In this document: positions 23,577 to 35,342 of the stretch, piece after piece | How the letters are laid out: each line of letters opens with the position of its first letter | Numbering within the stretch: position 1 is the stretch's first letter | Assembly (NCBI GenBank): GCA_002964805.2 | Contig: PUDQ02000015.1 | Location: 310,001 to 374,000, forward strand | Length of the DNA stretch: 64,000 nt | Source: Trametes villosa | Lineage: Eukaryota; Basidiomycota; Agaricomycetes; Polyporales; Polyporaceae | Direction of reading: 5' to 3' | Position numbers and translations under genes: made by a program | Notes under the pieces: generated by a model | Database searches by the model: none | Told to the model about the DNA's origin: nothing | The model's input: only the letters and a program-made list of their open reading frames with translations

Positions 23577-26041
23577 TCACGGGGTAATAGCACCTTGGAG
23601 CGACGAGTATGTGCTCCTCCGCGCATGTGCAACCCCATGGAACATCTGCCGGTGAGGCGTGTCCTCTGAGCGGGAAGAGTTGTCCGCCCAAGCCAGAAGC
23701 CACTCTTTCTCGCTGTGAAAGCCTGAGCTCGGCACGCACGGAGCAGCCGGTTCAAAACCCTCCATCAGGTTGGACATAGCCGTCTGCGGCAGTCGTAGAG
23801 ACGGCTGAATGGGAGTAAAAGCATCGAGGCTGGCGTCAGACTGAGCCGGAGTTACAGCCGCGCCGTGGCATGTCCCGCCCCCTTCGAGTCTATCAGGGTG
23901 TGCGCGACCGGCCTCGAAGTAGTCGGACGGAGGGTGCGTAGCCGGAGGGCCCGGGAGGATCCCCTCGCGACGGCCCGTTTGCTCGCATGCAGAACCGGGT
24001 ACAGGCCTGGCTAGAAAGGATGTTGCCGCCACAGCGATGCGCCCGCTAGCAGCACCCCTGGCCTCGTCGCTGTGCGCTTTGCATGGGCAAGGGTGAAGCG
24101 CGGAAGCATCGATTTGCGACGGGGGCGTGTAAGCGTCCTGCTGGAGGGCCGTCGAAGTCGGTACATGCTGCGAGCTTGTAGACGGTGAAGTCGGGGGGAC
24201 AAGCGCATCCTCCCCATAGTAGGTAGGGAAATTGCTCGATCCTTGTTGAGTGTGGGGCGCACAAGAGACGCGAGCGGGCGCGAAACCACCGCGGTGTTCG
24301 ATATCGCCGATACTTGGGTCGACCGCAGCGATGTCGAAGTGTTGCAGCCTTTCCCGATAGCCCTCCTCAACAGAAAACTGCGTGATCCCCGTGGCAGGAG
24401 GCGGGTAAGAGGGAGCGTGGCTGTCGCGGTCGGTACGCGACGAGCCTGTTGTGATCGGCGTGCCGGGAGTGTCCACTGTGAGGACCGTGTCCGCATGGCG
24501 AGCCTGGACGTGGGTTGGAGAGGCCCGATCCCTGGATTGCAGGAGGATAGCTCTTTCGCGGTCCGAGAACGGTCGGCCGTCGCCATTGTTCCATGTCATG
24601 AAATCATTGTCGCAGGAGAATGTCAGCTCCCTTGCAAGAGGGTGAGGCGCGGTGGCGACCGTAGCTTGCGGGAGATGGCCGGCGAGCTCGGGAGGGCTCT
24701 GGGTCGGAGGACGACGTACACGACGATCAGGGTTGAATGGCACGCCAGCATACGGGCGGCGACGCCGATGTGATCTGTCCACGAGCATGATCGATGGACG
24801 AGAGGGGTGAACCTGGCCATGCTCCTGGGGCGAAGGCGCAATTGGGCGCGGTAAGGCTGCGAGCGGTTCTTGCGAGCTGGGCTCGTGCGTGTTGGGCTGG
24901 ATAGGGCGATACTTGGGAGCCGGTGTGCCGCTGTCACGACGCGTTGGCCCTGTGCGCGAAGTTGTCAGTCTGCGGGGCGATGCACGACACGAGATGAGGG
25001 AACCCACCACGATCCCGACGCGTCGGACGATCAGCTCCGATGCTCGGGTACGGTTTGTAGCAGGGCGACTTCTTGGGCTCGGTAGCCGGCGTGGAAGCGT
25101 AGTTGATGCTACGCCCGCGCTATGGGTTGGTTCAGCCACTCGATCGAATTGCAGATAGCGCAAAGGATTTGCTTACCTGAGTGGCATAATGAGCATCGCG
25201 GCCCCCCTCAGGCTCGCCTAGCAGGAGAGCGTCTTCCGCTCCTCGAATCGCAGGGACGGAGGGAAACTGCGCAACCCCTGAGCAAAAAGTTGAGTATGTG
25301 GATAACTAGCTCGGGGAAACCGGTGCGACTTACCTCCGCTGCCATAGGCAGAACCTAGAGGGCCTGCGCGAGCCACGTTTGGTTGGGGCGGCAGCAAGAC
25401 AGGGTAGCTGAGAGATAGGAATCCTTGAGGCTCCAGAAAACGGGCCTGGTCTTCGGTGAATGGCTGAGGGAGCTCATGGAACCGCTGTACCTCGGCAAGG
25501 ATGGCCGTCCTAGAGGGGTTGGGCCAAGCCGGGTATCCGTGGCGTGGCTGCACCACACAAGAAAGGAACGATGAGCGTGCCGTCGGTATGATGCATCATG
25601 CGGAGCACTCACGACGTTGGGTTTCGGCGGACGAGACGGCGTCGACATGTCGGACGCCACTAAACAGGCCATCGGCGGTGGCGTGGCGTGAGGAACCGCT
25701 GCCCGGGATCGTTTCTGCATCTCTTGACCCCGGGGATGCTCGTTGTGGCGATGGACGAGTACAGTCTGCTTCTTTGCCAATAGTCTCGAGTTTGGCGAAG
25801 TGCGCCGGCGAGGGCTGCTCTGAAACTGTGCGTGGGGCGCCTCGATCTGCGGGGTGCCACAGGATCCCGACGGTCGACCCTGGAGGCATCATCAAGACGG
25901 CCTTGAACTTCTTGAAGAACGAGTGGTGTCGTTTCTATACAGCATGAGGGAGCTCAGTTGGCCTCGCCCGCGACCCATCCAGGAAGAACTTACCGGGACG
26001 TTGCGCAGGATTATACGTGGAAGGTTGGCTTTGAAACGCAT
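23577..26041 (-). pseudogene. Array family member 4: RSTYSS-tagged disordered protein with probable frameshift
   Basis: Exon 1 is 26041-25994 (16 codons, ...LPRIILRNVP) and exon 2 starts at 25934 after a 59-nt intron (KRHHSFFKKFKAVLMMPPGST). This mirrors member 6, whose first exon is also 48 nt and intron also 59 nt. Exon 2 of member 6 is 318 nt, a multiple of three; here the equivalent exon to the donor at 25612 is 322 nt, so the frame shifts inside it. The member-6-like reading (HPRGQEMQKR, then PPMACLVASDMS) reappears in another frame. The last long frame (25163-23577) carries LARELTFSCDNDFMTW and ends RRSTYSSLQGAITP. The gene is either a recent pseudogene or the sequence has a small error. 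Function unknown. Confidence 0.6.
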
Positions 26042-28096
26042 CAGGGTGGCGATAGGCACGAGACTGCGAGATGCAGAAGGGACCCGATATCGTCCCGAGT
26101 ACGTGAAAGCGAGAGGAGAGGAGAGGAGTCGTACCCTGGAAGCGGGTACTGGGGGGGAAGGCTGCAAATGTTGAAGTCGAGGCATGGCGCCGTGACCCTT
26201 GTACTTTCGAACCACCGCGGTCGGAGTTCAAGAACCCAGGTATCGAGAAGTCCGTGACATAGCATCAGAGTCGTGCGTAATAATCTCGCGCACCGCCCTA
26301 CACGTGCATCAGACCGTGCCAGAACTCCGTCTATACGTCCCGGGCGGAGGCCTACACCAGGCTCGATCAGTTGCAAGAGCAGAGAACTCCGACGTGACTC
26401 TCGCCCGAGTACACGGAATGGGATGCCTCGGAGCCGGTGCTGCGCGACGGAGGCCGTGCCCATTCGGAAGCTCTGCTGTTGTATTTTCCTAGGCTCTTCC
26501 GACGTCTAGCGCGGTCGCACGGGATGCTTCTCATGGTGACAACAAAGCGCGTTCGCGTTCGTGTAGGACGCCTCGAGACAATATGGCGATGCAAAGCGTG
26601 GGCCTGCAGTTCAGATTGTGACCATACGCGACTCCTAGACGCGGATCATCAGCGCGCGCACGGTTGGATCTCAGGCACAGGTGCGCGTACAGCAAGTCTC
26701 TCAAGATCGGCCCGAAGTGTAACTCTTGTTGAAACGGTTTTCTCCGCACTTCGACGACTCTAGGGACTTGTTCCCGGGGACTGTTCAGCTCATTTGTCAA
26801 AAAAGCGATAGCTGCCATGGATTGCGCGGAGCTACTCACTGCTACTACCAGACATATCGACGGCTCTGCGGATCGCGACGTCCGTACGACGACCCTCGCC
26901 GCCGCCCTGTGAGTCATGCGATTCCATTCCCAACGGCCTAGAAAGAAATCATTGAGTAAGAGGCGCGGAAAGTACGATGAGTACAGCACTCGCTTGCTAC
27001 GAGTTATTGAGGTGCGACTACACACCTTACGCACGACCTTGATGCCGTGGAACTCTGTGGCGATTTACTGCCTGGCCGGAAGTCGAGACTCGAACAGTGA
27101 TATATCCGAGTCGGCTTGAGGACCTGTTCGATAGGGCGTGAATTGTCTTCCTAGCGAGATCTAAGAGGTTTTTTAACGGCGTAGCACGAAGACGGACTTC
27201 CCCGCGCACTTCTGCGCGAAGGTGGCGGTAGGCGTACAACAAGTACGTCCTCAGCTTTGCGATTAATTGGCTCGGTAGCATGACGCGAGCGCTAACGTCG
27301 TCCAGCGCTGGATTTGGAGGTGCGACCTGCGAACATTCCGACGCGGGTGCGTACCTGTGGATAGCGCGGCAGAGGCTAAAACGCCTTGCATACGGGAAGT
27401 TGCGGACTTGCGGATGGTGGTGCAGGTAGAGGTCCTTGATGCGAGCTTGGCGCCGCTGTCCCCGGGGTTTGTATCTTGAGCTTATTATGCACAGATTGCT
27501 CGGTAGCAAGCGCGATGCAGCTCTCTCTGCCCGCTTCGCGGATGCGGCACAATGAGAGGCGGGGACGATAGCCTTAGGAAACACCGTACAGTCGGAGGCG
27601 AATATTAAATGTAATGGCGGTGGGAAGAACGAGCTGCATGATTCGGAGTGCGCGAGAAAGTTTGGTAGGACGGGCGTCTGATCGCAATCCTTCTCGACAT
27701 TGCCCACATCCTCAGGCAAATTTCCTCGCGCACTCCTCGCATTCCGCTCACTTTCTGACTCACTATAGTCGATGATCTCCTAGTCGTCGCGCCCTTGTGT
27801 ACACCTCTCTACAAGTGGGACCTTGCCGGCGTGTAGACGCTCTCGAGCTTTCAACCATCTCTCTCCCGGACGCCGTTGGACGCCCTTCAAGGAAGCAAAA
27901 TTCGTCCATGACATTAAAAATCAGGAAGGACACAGCGAGCGGCGTCGGTTCTGGAGGAGAAAAGCTAGCCGGTCATGATGGGCAAGCTCAGCTGTTTGCT
28001 AAACTCGGTATGATAGCGCGATATCCGGCGCTTACACATTGACCTGCGTAGCACGATCACTTCCTCACGGCAGCACTGCAGGGCGAGCCCGTGGCC
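26042..28096. other. Upstream block of member 4 and array spacer
   Basis: Holds the promoter-proximal box (26197-26212, TTCGAAAGTACAAGG on the minus strand), sequence homologous to the upstream blocks of members 5-8 (about 26195-26400, 26760-26870 and 27020-27720), and a GCGTCTGAT box at 27674-27682. No gene is supported. Confidence 0.55.
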
Positions 28097-28149
28097 GTGA
28101 GCTATGGGTAAAATCGATAATTCTGTTGTCGGCTTCACCCATAGCCCAC
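28097..28149. repeat. GCTATG-family hairpin k
   Basis: GTGAGCTATGGGT...TCGATAA pairs with TTGTCGGCTTCACCCATAG...CAC. The flank (ACCTGGTCTGAAGAAC) is the reverse complement of the flank of hairpins m and o. Confidence 0.75.
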
Positions 28150-28450
28150 AATCACCTGGTCTGAAGAACATGTAACCCCCGCATTGTCAAATGCGGTGAG
28201 ATCGTAACACAGACCAAGTCTGAATTGTGCAATCTCGGCGCGGATATCCAGTGGACAATACATCTTGACAAATCCTTGAGAAATAATGCGCGTCACCGTT
28301 AACAGTACCGTGTGGCCATAGTAGTATGGTTTGGTTTTACGTACGGGGACACTTGGGATTGGGAATATGGGTAGAATCGTAATTCTGATGCACTGCGTGA
28401 AGTGGCAAATAGCACACCGTAATCTCAGCGGTGCGGTGTCAGATAGCCCA
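28150..28450 (-). pseudogene. 3' remnant of an array family gene, cut off by the transposon
   Basis: The reverse complement aligns closely with 60510-60730, that is, the last codons and 3' flank of array member 7: shared CCCATATTCCCAATCC, CCCCGTACGTA, ATGTATTGTC.ACTGGATATC and CAGACTTGGTCTGTGT blocks. No upstream coding part is present before the transposon begins. It is best read as the 3' end of a unit split by the CACTA insertion. Confidence 0.6.
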
Positions 28451-28693
28451 GATATCCCCTGTGAGATGGATGATAGAGCCAGATCGCGCGGTGTGGGATA
28501 CGGGATCGCAATATTTGCGATGAGTGGGGATGTGTGTAAGGATATCACACATTGACAGAAGTATATCTCACATCGCCCAGGTAAGCGCCCGTGGGAGGCG
28601 ATGTGCAACCTCCCCCGCGCGCGACTCTACATCGTCTATAGCCAGATGTGCATTCGCCCATAGGGCTACACCGTTATATGACACAGCGCATTC

Positions 28694-28701
28694 TGGTGCT
28701 A
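28694..28701 (+). promoter_or_regulatory. TATA box of the first transposon gene
   Basis: CTATATAAC lies about 75 bp upstream of the start codon at 28773, a typical distance in fungal genes. Confidence 0.45.
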
Positions 28702-28772
28702 TATAACTTTCGGTGACACGACCATGACTCGTTCTCCACCTTGACCTCGATCCACGTCTACCGACACCCATC

Positions 28773-29656
28773 ATGTCTCCAGCTCGCCAGGCCACCGCCC
28801 ACCGCCGTCACACACCCCTCCTCCCTATCTCTAACTCTAGGGTCTATCGTACTCGTGCCTCCACCGGGGTAGGCCACATCCGCCCACGCGACCTAGCGGC
28901 GAAGCCTGAAGCACCGCGCGGCCCAACAACCCCAGCCGAGCGCTTCGTTGCCGCTCTCCTCGACGAGGATCACCTCGGGCTTGCGGTCTTGAACAACGAC
29001 GAGCTTCTACACAACGTTATGGTTGAGGTTACCGCCGATGAAACCCGGGTAAGCTTGCCTCTCAGCTCCTCCATTCAGGATGTGCCTGATCGTCTGTAGG
29101 GCAAGGTCGAGGGCGGTTTCCAAGACTCCTCGACATGGAAACTTGTCTTGTTTCTCAAACCCGACATGTTCATGACACCGCTCAGATTCACCTTGGACAC
29201 TTTTCGGGGCGATGCGTACGATTCAACGGCCCCAACGTGGATCACGCAGCTGCGTGATAAGCCGCAAGCCAGCGCGCAGCATCGGCGCACCTACAAGTGG
29301 CTGGAGACGTTTGTTTCCGAGTTGCTGATGACCCCGTTCACAACGGTCCCCCGAGTGACGACATGGGGGGATATACTTCGCTACGTTTGGCGCATCAAGG
29401 TGCGCCCACTCGTCCGCGCGCGCAACCGTGGTTGACCTTACATAACTTTTGCTTTGTATAGGAGGTTCTGGAACCTCGGGGCGGCACGCGCGACCCCAAT
29501 CTCCCTGTGGTCAAGCCAAAGCCCCGCCCGCGACGCTCAGGCAACGAGCTGGTGAACGCCATGTCAGCTATGACGTTGGCGGGTGCTCACGAAGAGGATG
29601 CGACCTCTCGCGAGCAGGAGGGGAAGGGGGCCGGGGATGGGCACGTTCTCGTTTAA
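28773..29656 (+). CDS. Transposon-encoded 256-aa protein of unknown function
   Basis: Three exons join in phase: 28773-29048, 29100-29399 and 29462-29656. The N-terminus is basic (MSPARQATAHRRHT); the middle contains TPAERFVAALLDEDHLGL and a hydrophobic/aromatic segment around LFLKPDMFMTPLRFTLDTF and TYKWLETFVSELLMTP; the C-terminus is basic then acidic. No known domain is recognised. It precedes the transposase on the same strand, so a TnpA-like accessory role (binding element ends or regulating transposition) is a reasonable inference by analogy with plant CACTA elements, but nothing in the sequence proves it. Confidence 0.7.
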
Positions 29657-30094
29657 TAACGCCGTAGTCTCTCTATTAGTTTCAGTGGGGATGGCCTCAA
29701 TAATGTACTACATTCTCATTCCGATATGCTTATCGTGATACAAGAAGTGGGACGAACAGCAAGAGTGCAAGGACATACAGTGAACGGAAGCCGGCGGGAG
29801 CTACTTTCGCGCGGGCGCTTGCAGTGAATGGCGATGTGGGGTCGCGCGCGCGGCGACGTATCTTGGCCCGAGGTCTATGTCCCAACGTCCTGACCGTTCA
29901 TATAAGCGACGGCTCTACGGTAACGAAGGAGGCTGTCCACACACCCTCCCCCTCCCACTCGCCTTCGCAGCTCGGGGTCCAAACACTCCGTTGTTCACCT
30001 ACAGCGCGAGGACCCATTAGCCGCGCCCACACCTCTCCCAGACACCATCTACAGGGTCCCTCGCCTCTGCTGATATCTGATCACTCGCTTGACT
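29657..30094. other. Spacer between the two plus-strand transposon genes
   Basis: No gene seen. A TATA-like sequence (CATATAAGCG, about 29898-29907) lies some 190 bp before the transposase start and may be its promoter. Confidence 0.4.
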
Positions 30095-33000
30095 ATGTCT
30101 ACTGGGGTGGTACGTGGTTAACTTAGCGATACGTAACCGTGGATGCTCACCTTCGGCTCTTGAAAAGTCCCGCGACGTCGTAATCTGCCACTGCAGGAAG
30201 TGTGGCGGCGCGGAGCAACTACGCTCGACACGCGCTGGGCACTATGCCCAGCAGCGGCGACGCGCGTCGACGAAGGTGACCCGGACGAAGAAGGACATCT
30301 TGAAGCTCGGGAAGAAGACTCCCGCCGGCGCGAAATTGTCAACAGGCCTGGGTGCAGGACTTTCCGCTGCGACTGCCGACCCCTCAGTGGAACCCGCCGC
30401 TGAAGAGCCGGATGTCGGTGACGAGGACGTGTCTATGCAGGATGCTCAGCCTGGTGGAGATGAGGTATGTACTAGCCAGGGAAAGGTAATGCAAAGACAT
30501 GCTGACGGTCACTGTTAGAAACAGGCGACGGGGATAGCCTCGGTTGCGCCGCCGGCGCAGGCCGAAGGACCGAGGGCTTCGATTTTCACACCGGCTGCCA
30601 CGCAGCTATGGGCGTTCGTCTCGCGGGCCATCCTTCCACCACCATCCTCTCCTGGGCCAGCATGGCCTTCTCTCTCCGTCGCGCCCCTGGCTTCCCCTGC
30701 CCCAGCACTGGACTTGCCATCGTCCGCCGTCATCATCGCCGCCGACGACGTCGATGTTCGCACTGTGCAGCAAGTTAACGGTAAGTAAACGGTTCGCCAA
30801 GGCCACCTACCCAGCTGATGACGTGTCACAGATAACCCGGAACAACAACGTGTCTGCGAGGACGACGACTGGGAAGACTGCGACGAAGACGAGGACAACG
30901 ACTCACCGGTCGTCCTCCCGCCGTTGGTTGCGTCCTCAGAAGCCGAGCAATCCCAGCAGCCCTCGGGCCCTCTCATCGACCGTGTTGCGGCGGCACCCCC
31001 TCTCCGTGGGACGGCCTCCATCCCCCTCGATACCGACGCCATGTCACATGTTAGTGACGTCGACCCGTTTCTCGCCCGCTATGTCTCTCCTAGCAGCTCC
31101 TGGTCCGCCTGGGACGTGTCCCACCCATCTGTGGTGTTGACTATGATCCTCGTCGCGTGGCTACACCTTGCCGCGCACCTACCATTCCGCTTCTGCGACG
31201 TGGTGCTATCGGTCATCGGTTTCGTTCTCGCAGATGCCGGTCAGACGAACCTTACGCCCCTCCTTCGCACGTCACTCTCAGGCTGCCTGTCGGCTTTGCG
31301 CCTAGACCCGTTGATGAAACTCTACCCTACGTGTCCGTCCTGCCTCGAGCCTCACCCGGAGTCAGTCGACATGGACGTCAACGCTCGCTGCTCTGTATGC
31401 AGCCATCCCTTATTCCGACTCGATGCAGCCGAGAGCGATCGCGGTCGTAAGCGGGGCAAAGGCAAGCGCGCACATGCCTATCTCCGGACCCCAGCAAAGT
31501 CAATCACCGAACAGCTCGCGACGCTGCTCGCTCAACCCGGCATGGAGGACGCAATGGAGTCATGGCGCCAGCGTTCGCGGCTCCAGGGATGGCTGACGGA
31601 CTTCTTCGACGGCGCGATTAGCAAGTCTCTCCTTGGACCAGACGGCCTGCCGTTCTTCAAACACGATGCGCCGGCGGATCCCAATGGAGAGCTGCGAATA
31701 GGACTGGCGCTGGGCGTAGACTGGTCCGTACGCGATCGTTGCATGCGCGTCCGTATGATACTAAGGGCTCGCTTGCGAGCAGGTTTTCCTACCTTCGAAG
31801 CCTCATTAGTCCGTCGCACACGTCATGTCCTATGTCGTTCAATGTAGTCAACCTGCCCCCGTACCTCCGGTCAGTAGCCTGCAGGTCCTCCTGTGCGAAC
31901 GACAAATGCTCACACTGTGTGCCACGCAGATACCGCGCCAGCAACCTACTCCTAAGCATGATCATCCCGGGGCCGAAGGAGACCACCCCGGACCAAACAC
32001 AGCGATATCTACGAGTACTCGTGAACGAGCTCATCCGGCTGTGGCATAGCGGAGTTGTGCTGCCGACGTATCGTGATGCTCGAGGGCGGCTGGTGCGTGT
32101 CATCCTCGTGGGTGTCTTCTGCGACAAACCCGCTGCGCACAAAATCGGAGGCTTCGGCTCGCACGGGCATACATTCTTTTGTACACGCGACTGGATTACG
32201 CAAGGTTTCAAGGCGAGCGTGGCGGCGTTCACCCGCGGTGGTAAGTACTACACCTGCGGACGTGACCGTGCCTATCTCTCTCATGCTGCGATGGACCGTC
32301 AGCTGATTTGTATGACGTAGGATTCCTTGCGCGCACTGACGTGCACCACCGCAAGATGATGCGGGAGTATCAAGCGTGCGTCAGCCAAAATTCTCGTGAT
32401 GCGTACGCCAAATCGTACGCGACGCGGTGGTCCGAGCTTGCTCGACTGCCGTATTTCGATATATGCCGCATGGTCGTTGTCGATCCGATGCATAACCTCT
32501 TCCTGGGTATGTCCTCCATCCGTCCGGTGTTATGCCTAACTCATACACTTGCAGGCCTCGTGAAGACGCATTTTTACCACATCTGGGTTCAGCTGAAGAT
32601 CTTCAGGAAAAGCCGTGAGATCCGGCAGCTGCATGAGATACTCGCTGAGGTCAGATCCCGTCCCTTGCGTTACGTTCACATATAAACCTATCACTGACAT
32701 GTGTTCTTAAGCTTCAACTACCTTCTAAGTTAGGTCGCCTACCCAAGCTGATCGGGGAACCCGCCGGCGGATCCCTCACCGCCGACCAATGGCTCATCCT
32801 TGCAACCGTTGTTGGGCCTATGGTGGTACGTCGCCGTCCCTCGGTTTGGGTGAATCTACTTACCTGGCACGGCGAACAGCTCCCTATGCTGTGGGACGCT
32901 TTGGATGCCTCCGGCGATCGAGAGGATGATGAAGATTTTCTTGCCAAGCGGCGCGAGGCTATCCAGAAGACGGCTTCTGCGCGTAAAGTGCTACGACAGG

Positions 33001-34676
33001 CTAAGCGCGTTGGCAAGGGGTCCACGAAGAAGACGGCTGGGCTGCGCGCGCGCGTTCGCAGCCAGGGAGCCGCAGTAGAGTCCTTGCGACGGTCTGGACG
33101 GGTGCCTAAACCCACTGAGAAGGGCAAGGTTCGCGCACCAAGTATTTCCCAGCTGCACGCGCGCAGTTGCTCATTGTTGTGGCATAGGAGTTAGCACTGG
33201 AACCTGACGATGCCGGTGCACGTGAAGAATCGGACGATGATAGCTGGGCGGACGATGAGGAGGTCGAAGACGATAGTGCGCGCCCTCCGCAATTGCACCC
33301 TCGCGATCTGGCGAACTTTCTCAAGCTCTGTTCGGCCTTGAAGCTATACCTCTCGGAGACCATCGACGAAGCGCAGCTCGCGCAAGCTGACGCCCTTGTG
33401 CGTGAATATTGTCTAGAGCTTGTCGAGGTACGATCATCCTCTCCCGTTGCGGTCCGCGCATACTCACAACCCGTCGGCGTGCACAGCTCTACGGTCCCGA
33501 TGTCATCCGACCGAATCACCACTATGCTACACATACCGCAGAGTTTGTGCGCGACTACGGACCACTGCGCGAGTTCTGGACGTTCTTGTTTGAGCGCCTC
33601 AACAAGATCCTCAAGGGGTACAAGACAAACAACCACGAAGGCGGCGAGATCGAGATTACCTTCTTCCGCGAGTTCCACCGGGCCACGCAGATGCATCGCC
33701 TGGTGAGTGGCTGCGAAAACCTCGGGCGGCTGAGTGTTCTGACCATGGTAACAACGTCATGCGTGCAGCTCACGGAGGGTTGCAAGCACCCGACTCATGC
33801 AACCTTCGGCTCAGCTTGTCGCATGATGCTAGGCGCAACCGCGGACAATCGTGGGACGCTCCAACAGTTAGCAGAAGAGTTGGATGACATGTTCAGCGAC
33901 GGTATGTCTTAGATATGCGTGCTTGTTCCATTCGCTAACCAACAGACTTGAATGCGTGCGTTCGTGTGTGGTCAGACAACGTATCTATGTCTTTCAGTCC
34001 GCGCTGCGCAACCGACACCATGCCGGGTGACGTCTACTGGACGTTCCTCGCCTACATGAACCGACGTTCCCCGCTACAGCCATATCACTCCGAGCTGGCG
34101 GTGCCGACGAACCCGTCCAGCAAGCTCTTGCCGAACTTCGCCACCGTGTTCGACTACGTCGTAGTCAGCGGGCACCGCTACCATGCGGCTCGACGCGCAT
34201 CGAACACCGTGAACTCGCTGGTCCTTGTGCGAGTCTCTCCGGCGGGCGATACATGGATCGGCGAACTTCAAGATATTGTGTTATACGAGCACGCACCGGC
34301 GGGTCTACGCGAGCTCTTCGGGGTTGTGCGTTGGCTCCGGCCTGTTCACGATGTGCTGCTGCAGGACACCACTTGGAAACCATGGTACGACTCTCTTTCA
34401 CACGCTTCTAGGTGCCTTGCTAACACATTTCAGCCACACTCTATTCGCTCTGCAGCTATGGGAAGTGGAAGCTTTCCTGGACACCTCTGGTGAGGTGTCG
34501 CCCTCACCCATTGTGGCCCTCGCCGACCTCCTTGCCCCCGTCGCCCGGCATTGCGTCACCATCCAGGCTTCAAAGTACTGGATCACCATGCCTCTGAGCC
34601 GCTCGGTAGGTCGTCAGCCTTCGTGCAGCCGATATAATGCTAATTGTTGCCCAGCCGATTCAACTTACAGGTGTAA
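30095..34676 (+). CDS. Tnp2-type (Transposase_21 family) CACTA transposase, 1237 aa, apparently intact
   Basis: Sixteen exons join without a stop or frame error: 30095-30109, 30168-30464, 30519-30780, 30832-31723, 31783-31869, 31930-32240, 32321-32506, 32555-32649, 32712-32825, 32880-33128, 33188-33427, 33487-33702, 33769-33901, 33946-34384, 34434-34605 and 34671-34676. The N-terminus has a Cys-rich finger (CHCRKCGG). A hydrophobic region near LVAWLHLAAHLPFRFCDVVL is followed by CPSCLEPHPESVD...CSVC. The core shows SFNVVNLPPYLR, IIPGPKETTPDQ, LVGVFCDKPAAHKIGGFGSH, MVVVDPMHNLFLG, TADQWLILATVVG and LYGPDVIRPNHHYATH, the conserved blocks of basidiomycete Tnp2 proteins. The enzyme cuts and pastes the element in the nucleus. 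An uninterrupted 3714-nt reading frame over 16 exons suggests recent insertion or continuing constraint. Confidence 0.9.
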
Positions 34677-35342
34677 ACTCTTAGTAGTCGGTGTCCGAGA
34701 GCTCGGATGCTGTTCGGGGTGTATACCCAGCTCCGTGTCGTCGTGATTTGCGCCATTGCGTGCAGGCTCGTAGCGAGAAGTGCACGGTGATGATAGTGTC
34801 GCACTGGTGACCACATTCGCGTATCTGCGCGAGGGGTGCACAGAGTGCCACGCGATCGTGCGCGAACATGTATGTGACGGCGCGCGAACTTGGGTATAAC
34901 CGCGCGCACGCTTAAAAGCGACCGTGCGCAAATCTTAGGTACGACTATGCGCAGATGATTGCGTGAACCTCACGCGCGCGCACTGTGCAATGACGACGCG
35001 AAGTGCATGTTGGTGGTGCATCGCGAACGGCACGACATGCACTTCGCGTCGGTCAGTGGTTTGGAGGAAGAGCGGCATCAGTGCACTGCTCGGTTGCCCT
35101 TCAAGGTGTATGAGCATGGCACTTCGCGGAACGCAGACTTATCGGCTTGGCGACACCAGGGTATGTATAAGGATCACGGTACTAACATGCTTAGTACAGT
35201 GTACGTGGTCCTCAAGATGGCGACGAGTTCGTCTACAGTAACCCAAGCAAATCAAGACCTCTAGTTACCCCGTTCGCGGCGCCGTTCTCCACCAGCCATC
35301 TCCAATTCCACCAGTCTCCGCACCCACGGCATCGTGTACTTA
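34677..35342. other. Gap between converging transposon genes, GC-rich with a perfect palindrome
   Basis: No gene seen. About 34850-35000 is rich in CGCGCGCA-type runs, and a 17-bp perfect inverted repeat sits at 34994-35051. Confidence 0.5.
34994..35051. repeat. Perfect 17-bp inverted repeat inside the transposon
   Basis: CGACGCGAAGTGCATGT (34994-35010) and ACATGCACTTCGCGTCG (35035-35051) are exact reverse complements separated by 24 nt, between the 3' ends of the converging transposase and accessory genes. Confidence 0.9.

Noticed and set aside
25613..26041. MADS-box or HMG-box identity for the array family N-termini
   Set aside because: KRHHSFFKKFKAVL and similar stretches recall DNA-binding helices by eye, but the other members do not keep the pattern and no complete domain can be traced.
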